A stretch of 35,672 bases of DNA from Bacillota bacterium (GTDB taxonomy: Bacteria; Bacillota; Clostridia; Lachnospirales; Bianqueaceae): positions 1 to 35,672 of the forward strand of contig JAGBND010000153.1 in NCBI GenBank assembly GCA_017634575.1, read 5' to 3'. The translations under genes and the position numbers were made by a program. The notes below the pieces were generated by a model. It searched no databases, was not told the origin of the DNA, and was given only the letters and a program-made list of their open reading frames with translations. Positions 31,224 through 35,672 of the stretch are shown here, one piece after another. Positions within the stretch are counted from its first letter, which is position 1, and every line of letters begins with the position of its first letter.

Positions 31224-32861
31224 TTGAGTAATGAAAATATCCGGGATGAGATTGCGAAGAGAAGGACCTTCGCCATTATTTCTCATCCGGACGCCGGTAA
31301 AACAACGCTTACCGAGAAGCTGCTGCTTTACGGAGGAGCCATCGTTGAAGCCGGCATGGTAAAAGGTAAAAAGAATATGCGTCACGCGGTTTCCGACTGG
31401 ATGGAAATCGAAAAGCAGAGGGGTATTTCCGTTACCTCTTCCGTGATGCAGTTTAACTATGATGGCTATTGCATCAATATTTTGGACACCCCGGGACATC
31501 AGGATTTCTCCGAGGATACCTACCGGACTTTGATGGCCGCCGACTCGGCAGTCATGGTTATCGATGGATCCAAAGGCGTGGAGGCCCAGACCAGAAAGCT
31601 GTTCAAGGTCTGCCGTATGCGGGGCATTCCCATTTTCACATTTATCAACAAGATGGACAGGGAAGCGAAGGACAGCTTCGACCTGATGAGCGATATCGAA
31701 GGAGAGCTGGGCATTGAAACCTGCCCCATTAACTGGCCCATCGGCTCCGGAAAACGTTTTCAGGGCGTCTACGACCGTCTCCATAAGAAGCTTCTGAAAT
31801 TTGAATTTGAAGGCGATCAGATTGCCGGCCGGCATGAGGTGGAGAAAATAGAAGTGGACCTGGCTGATCCCGGTTTGAAGGACCTGATCGGAGAAGGGGC
31901 CCTGGAACAGCTTTTGGAAGAAACAGAGCTTTTAGACGGCGCCGGCCATCCCCTGGACATGGACATGGTCAGCCATGGAGAGCTTTCCCCTGTTTTCTTT
32001 GGCTCAGCCCTTACCAACTTCGGCGTGGAGCCCTTCCTGGAAGAGTTTCTGCGCATGACCAGCTCTCCGCTCCCCAGAGAGGCAAAAGAGGGCGTGGTTG
32101 ATCCCCTGAACGATCCTTTTTCCGGCTTTGTCTTTAAGATCCAGGCCAACATGAACCGGGCCCACCGTGACCGTGTTGCCTTCCTGCGCATCTGTTCCGG
32201 AAAATTTGAAAAGGGCATGGAAGTCTTTCATACCAAAGAAGGCAAGAAAATCCGGCTGTCTCAGCCTACCCAGCTGATGGCGCAGGACCGGTCCATCGTT
32301 GACGAGGCCTATGCAGGCGATATCATCAGTATTTTCGATCCCGGTATTTTCTCCATCGGAGACACGATCTGCGATCCGAAGCACATTGTCCATTATCAGG
32401 GCATTCCCACCTTTGCGCCGGAGCATTTCTGCCGTCTGAGACAGGTGGATTCCCTGAAACGAAAGCAGTTCATCAAAGGCACCGATGAAATTGCAGAGGA
32501 GGGCGCTATCCAGATTTTCCAGGAACCCGGCAAAAGCATGGAGGAAGTAATTGTCGGCGTGGTGGGAACGCTTCAGTTTGATGTGCTGATCTACCGGTTG
32601 AAGGCGGAGTACGGCATCGAGGTGCGGATGGAATCCCTGCCTTACGAGCACATCCGCTGGATTCGCCAGCTTCCCGGTGATGAGCCCGGTCAGAACGTTA
32701 ACGACTATCAGAAGGCCAATGAGCTGACCCTCACCTCCGATACGAAGATCGTTCAGGATATTAAAGGCAATCTGCTGCTTCTGTTCAGCAGCGACTGGAA
32801 CATTGACTGGGCCCTTAACCACAATAAAGGACTGGTACTGGCTGAATTCAGCCAAAACTAA
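31224..32861 (+). CDS. prfC: Peptide chain release factor 3
   Basis: 545 residues. The GTPase domain has SHPDAGKTTLTEKLL (about 16-30), RGISVTSSVMQF, DTPGHQDF and NKMDR, followed by the RF3-specific domains (QPTQLMAQDR, VGVVGTLQFDVL). RF3 releases RF1/RF2 from the ribosome after termination. The start is a TTG, preferred because AAGGAAGG lies eight bases before it and no in-frame ATG is near. About 84 bases separate it from ychF, so co-transcription is likely. Confidence 0.96.
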   Translation: MSNENIRDEIAKRRTFAIISHPDAGKTTLTEKLLLYGGAIVEAGMVKGKKNMRHAVSDWMEIEKQRGISVTSSVMQFNYDGYCINILDTPGHQDFSEDTYRTLMAADSAVMVIDGSKGVEAQTRKLFKVCRMRGIPIFTFINKMDREAKDSFDLMSDIEGELGIETCPINWPIGSGKRFQGVYDRLHKKLLKFEFEGDQIAGRHEVEKIEVDLADPGLKDLIGEGALEQLLEETELLDGAGHPLDMDMVSHGELSPVFFGSALTNFGVEPFLEEFLRMTSSPLPREAKEGVVDPLNDPFSGFVFKIQANMNRAHRDRVAFLRICSGKFEKGMEVFHTKEGKKIRLSQPTQLMAQDRSIVDEAYAGDIISIFDPGIFSIGDTICDPKHIVHYQGIPTFAPEHFCRLRQVDSLKRKQFIKGTDEIAEEGAIQIFQEPGKSMEEVIVGVVGTLQFDVLIYRLKAEYGIEVRMESLPYEHIRWIRQLPGDEPGQNVNDYQKANELTLTSDTKIVQDIKGNLLLLFSSDWNIDWALNHNKGLVLAEFSQN

Positions 32862-32885
32862 ATTCTATAGAAGGAACTATCGATC

Positions 32886-34571
32886 ATGGAAGAGACTTTC
32901 GTTATGAAAAATGGTCTTCCGCTGCCGGAGGCCGAAAACTTTATCGAGCGCGAGATCAACAAAGATCTTATCGAGGGCGTGAACTTTGAAGTCAATACCC
33001 GTTTCCCGCCCGAACCCAACGGCTATATGCATATCGGCCATATCAAAGCCATCTGCGTGGATTTCGGAACGGCGGCCAAATACGGCGGCAAGTGCAACCT
33101 TCGTTTTGACGACACCAACCCCTCCAAAGAGGATACGGAATATGTGGACAGCATTATGGACGATATCCGCTGGATGGGCTTCAAATGGGAAAATGTCTTC
33201 TACGCCTCCGAATATTACGACAAGCTCTACGAATTTGCCGTCATTCTGATCAAAAAGGGCCTGGCCTATGTGGACGATCTTTCCCAGGAAGAAATGCGCC
33301 AGTACCGCGGAACCCTGACCGAGCCCGGCAAGAACAGTCCTTACCGTGACCGTTCGGTGGAGGAGAACCTGGATCTGTTCGAGCGCATGAAGAACGGCGA
33401 ATTTAAAGAGGGGGAGAAGGTGCTTCGCGCCAAGATCGATATGAGCTCTCCCAACATGAACATGCGCGATCCGGCCATGTACCGCATTACCTATGCGCAT
33501 CATCACCGCACAGGCGATAAATGGTGCATCTATCCCATGTACGACTTTGCCCATCCTTTGTCTGATGCGCTGGAGGGCATTACCTATTCCCTGTGCAGCT
33601 TCGAATTCGAAGACCACCGTCCTCTGTACAACTGGTTTGTCCAGAACGTAGGCGTGTTTGAAGATCATCCGCCGCGGCAGATTGAGTTCTCCCGCATGGA
33701 GATCACCAATGTTGTCACCAGCAAACGTAAGCTGAGAGCCCTGGTGGAAAACGGCATTGTGGACGGATGGGACGATCCCCGCATGCCAACCCTGGCGGGT
33801 CTTCGCAAGCGCGGTTTCACGCCCGAGAGCATCAAAAACTTTATCACCAGCACCGGCGTTGCCAAATCCCGCGGCGCCACAATCGATTATCGGTATCTGG
33901 AGTACTGCATCCGCGATGATCTGAAGTTGAAGAACAAACGACTGATGGCTGTTCTGAATCCGGTTAAGGTTGTCATTGATAACTATCCCGAAAATCAGAT
34001 CGAGTACTTCACCGTGGAGTGCAATCCTGAAAATCCGGAGCTGGGCACCCGGGAGGTTCCCTTCAGCCGCGAGGTCTATATCGAGCAGGAAGATTTCATG
34101 GAAGTGCCGGAGAAGAAGTTCTTCCGTATGGCGCCCGGCCGTGAGGTCCGTCTGATGGGCGCATATCTGGTTACCTGTCAGTCTGTAGAGAAGGATGAAA
34201 ACGGCAACGTCACGTTGATCCACTGCACCTATGATCCTGCCAGCCGCGGCGGCAACGCGCCGGATGGACGCAAGGTCAAGGGCACGATCCATTATGTTTC
34301 CTGCTCAGAGGGCGTTCCGGCTAAAATCCGTCTGTATGAACATCTCTTTGTCTACGACGAAGCTGTCCAGGACTATGTGAACAATCCCGATTCCGTTACG
34401 GTTTGCGATCAGGCCGTGGTAGAGCCCTCCATTCTGAAGGAGGATGCAGGCTCCCGGTTCCAGTTTGTGCGCAACGGCTATTTCATTAAAGATGAAAAAG
34501 ATTCCGAAAAGGAAGGCCGTCTGGTGATTAACCGGATCGTTCCGTTAAAGAGCTCTTACAAGCCGGAATAA
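32886..34571 (+). CDS. glnS: Glutaminyl-tRNA synthetase
   Basis: 561 residues, a class I synthetase of the GlnRS type rather than GluRS. It has PPEPNGYMHIGH with the HIGH box at 49-52, FDDTNP, RDRSVEENL, and a KMSKS-loop equivalent VTSKRKL near 277-283, followed by the two C-terminal anticodon-binding beta-barrels (GNAPDGRKVKGTIHYVS). It charges tRNA-Gln directly. Many Firmicutes lack it and use GluRS plus GatCAB, so its presence is a useful lineage clue. It starts 24 bases after prfC with a GAAGGA site. Confidence 0.96.
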   Translation: MEETFVMKNGLPLPEAENFIEREINKDLIEGVNFEVNTRFPPEPNGYMHIGHIKAICVDFGTAAKYGGKCNLRFDDTNPSKEDTEYVDSIMDDIRWMGFKWENVFYASEYYDKLYEFAVILIKKGLAYVDDLSQEEMRQYRGTLTEPGKNSPYRDRSVEENLDLFERMKNGEFKEGEKVLRAKIDMSSPNMNMRDPAMYRITYAHHHRTGDKWCIYPMYDFAHPLSDALEGITYSLCSFEFEDHRPLYNWFVQNVGVFEDHPPRQIEFSRMEITNVVTSKRKLRALVENGIVDGWDDPRMPTLAGLRKRGFTPESIKNFITSTGVAKSRGATIDYRYLEYCIRDDLKLKNKRLMAVLNPVKVVIDNYPENQIEYFTVECNPENPELGTREVPFSREVYIEQEDFMEVPEKKFFRMAPGREVRLMGAYLVTCQSVEKDENGNVTLIHCTYDPASRGGNAPDGRKVKGTIHYVSCSEGVPAKIRLYEHLFVYDEAVQDYVNNPDSVTVCDQAVVEPSILKEDAGSRFQFVRNGYFIKDEKDSEKEGRLVINRIVPLKSSYKPE

Positions 34572-34594
34572 ACGAATAGTTTATTTCAGGTAGT

Positions 34595-34623
34595 TGCAAA
34601 ATGTAACGCTTTTCGCTATAATC
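34595..34623 (+). promoter_or_regulatory. Sigma-A promoter for the aldolase gene
   Basis: TTGCAA, a 17-base spacer and a TATAAT-like -10 box, about 57 bases before the aldolase ATG. This allows strong separate expression of a glycolytic gene. Confidence 0.75.
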
Positions 34624-34679
34624 AATTTGCTAGAGTACGTTAACACTTACGTATTATATCAATATCAGGAGGAATTATC

Positions 34680-35543
34680 ATGTTAGTATCCGCAACCGAA
34701 ATGCTCAACAAGGCAAAAGCAGGCCACTATGCAGTCGGTCAGTTCAACATTAACAATCTGGAATGGACCAAGATGGTGCTGCAGGCAGCCCAGGAGAATC
34801 AGTCTCCGGTTATTCTCGGTGTTTCTGAAGGCGCAGGCAAATACATGACCGGCTTCAAAACCGTAGCCGCCATGGTTAAAGCCATGATCGAAGAAATGGG
34901 CATCACCGTTCCTGTAGCGCTGCATCTGGACCACGGCACCTACGAAGGCGCTCAGAAATGCATCGAAGCCGGTTTCTCTTCTGTTATGTTTGATGGTTCT
35001 CACTACGGAATCGAAGAGAACATCGAAAAGACCAAAGCCATTATCGAACTGGCTCACAGCAAAGGCATTTCTGTTGAAGCTGAAGTCGGCGCAATCGGCG
35101 GCGAGGAAGACGGCGTCATCGGCGGCGGCGAGGTTGCAGATCCCGCAGAGTGCAAACAGATCGCTGATCTGGGCGTAGATATGCTGGCAGCCGGCATCGG
35201 CAACATCCATGGCGTATATCCCGCAAACTGGAAAGGACTGAACTTCGAGGTTCTGGCTGCTATCCAGGAAAAGACCGGAACCATGCCTCTGGTTCTTCAC
35301 GGCGGCACCGGCATTCCGGATGACATGATCAAAAAAGCCATCGACCTGGGCGTTTCCAAAATCAACGTTAACACCGAATGCCAGCTGGTATTTGCGGAAG
35401 CTACCCGTAAGTACATCGAAGCCGGCAAGGATCAGCAGGGCAAGGGCTTCGATCCTCGTAAACTGCTGGCTCCCGGCGCAGCTGCCATCAAAGACAAGGT
35501 TACCGAGAAGATGATTCTTTTCGGATCTGTCGGCAAAGCATAA
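34680..35543 (+). CDS. fba: Class II fructose-bisphosphate aldolase
   Basis: 287 residues, the usual length of the short class II type. Visible motifs are AVGQFNINN, HLDHGT (82-87, with catalytic Asp84 and zinc ligand His85), MFDGSHY, EAEVGAIGGEE, a later His in GNIHGVYP, the LHGGTGIP phosphate loop and INVNTECQ. It cleaves fructose-1,6-bisphosphate in glycolysis. Tagatose-bisphosphate aldolases look similar, but this sequence fits the FbaA pattern of Clostridia. AGGAGG lies at 34667-34672 and the gene has its own promoter and terminator. Confidence 0.96.
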   Translation: MLVSATEMLNKAKAGHYAVGQFNINNLEWTKMVLQAAQENQSPVILGVSEGAGKYMTGFKTVAAMVKAMIEEMGITVPVALHLDHGTYEGAQKCIEAGFSSVMFDGSHYGIEENIEKTKAIIELAHSKGISVEAEVGAIGGEEDGVIGGGEVADPAECKQIADLGVDMLAAGIGNIHGVYPANWKGLNFEVLAAIQEKTGTMPLVLHGGTGIPDDMIKKAIDLGVSKINVNTECQLVFAEATRKYIEAGKDQQGKGFDPRKLLAPGAAAIKDKVTEKMILFGSVGKA

Positions 35544-35579
35544 GTGATTCCTCTTCGTGATAACACCATATATTTTCCT

Positions 35580-35612
35580 CAGCTGCAGCCTTTATGGGCT
35601 GCAGCTGTTTTT
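35580..35612 (+). terminator. Terminator after the aldolase gene
   Basis: A perfect eleven-base-pair stem CAGCTGCAGCC/GGCTGCAGCTG (35580-35590 with 35597-35607) followed by TTTTT. Confidence 0.93.
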
Positions 35613-35672
35613 AGCTTCCGGAGGGGTTATCGGGCTTCCTTTCTTTCCCGATCTTTTTCCTGTTCTTTCGGA

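Noticed and set aside
32839..32854. Perfect 16-base palindrome near the end of prfC
   Set aside because: It lies within conserved-length coding sequence with no T run after it, and could form by chance from the codons used.
30624..34292. Long minus-strand open frames opposite ychF, prfC and glnS
   Set aside because: They lie against highly conserved translation genes on the plus strand and have no family features of their own.
34568..34586. AT-rich hairpin after glnS as a terminator
   Set aside because: The seven-pair stem is almost all A-T and is not followed by a T run, so it would terminate poorly.
35611..35672. Possible converging minus-strand gene at the right edge
   Set aside because: All three minus-strand frames are open at the edge, with similarly basic short endings, so no frame can be chosen.

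Overview
This window looks like chromosome of a Gram-positive, spore-former-type member of the Clostridia (Firmicutes). The family is uncertain; Lachnospiraceae-like is my best guess. Support comes from strong AGGAGG-type ribosome sites, consensus sigma-A promoters, the classic Firmicute order comEC-holA-rpsT-lepA, a GerMN lipoprotein and a FHA-linked ABC-2 permease. I saw no tRNA, rRNA, insertion sequence, prophage or CRISPR array. No gene-free stretch exceeds 300 bases.

Region 1 (about 1-18,830) is one functional block built around Ser/Thr phosphorylation. In order it holds: an ABC-2 type permease; a secreted-face trypsin-like protease whose cytoplasmic tail ends in a FHA domain; a PP2C phosphatase; a transmembrane Ser/Thr kinase; a membrane protein with a disordered tail carrying seven Thr-x-x-Leu motifs; a four-helix membrane protein; a giant Ig-like surface protein broken by a single-base frameshift; a FHA plus MinD/TadZ-type ATPase fusion; a second, atypical (non-RD, DFN) transmembrane kinase; a 33-residue membrane peptide; and a membrane-anchored TPR-LRR protein. 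A strong terminator closes the block. The same short motif (Glu/Gln/Ala-Thr-x-x-Leu) recurs in the FHA proteins, the membrane tail and the activation loop of kinase 1. It fits the pThr+3 preference of FHA domains. I infer a kinase/phosphatase-controlled assembly at the membrane, displaying large adhesin-like and repeat proteins outside. I do not recognise it as a named system.

Region 2 (18,877-22,635) holds a membrane-anchored macrodomain protein of the bacterial PARG (TIGR02452) type. It is followed by an orphan sensor histidine kinase with its own promoter, translationally coupled to a GerMN lipoprotein.

Region 3 (22,586-35,543) is housekeeping: comEC, holA, rpsT, lepA, then lgt on the opposite strand (with an unusual acidic tail) sharing a bidirectional terminator with lepA, then ychF, prfC, glnS and a class II fructose-bisphosphate aldolase with its own promoter and terminator. 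The spore protease gene gpr, which lies between rpsT and lepA in Bacillus, is absent here.
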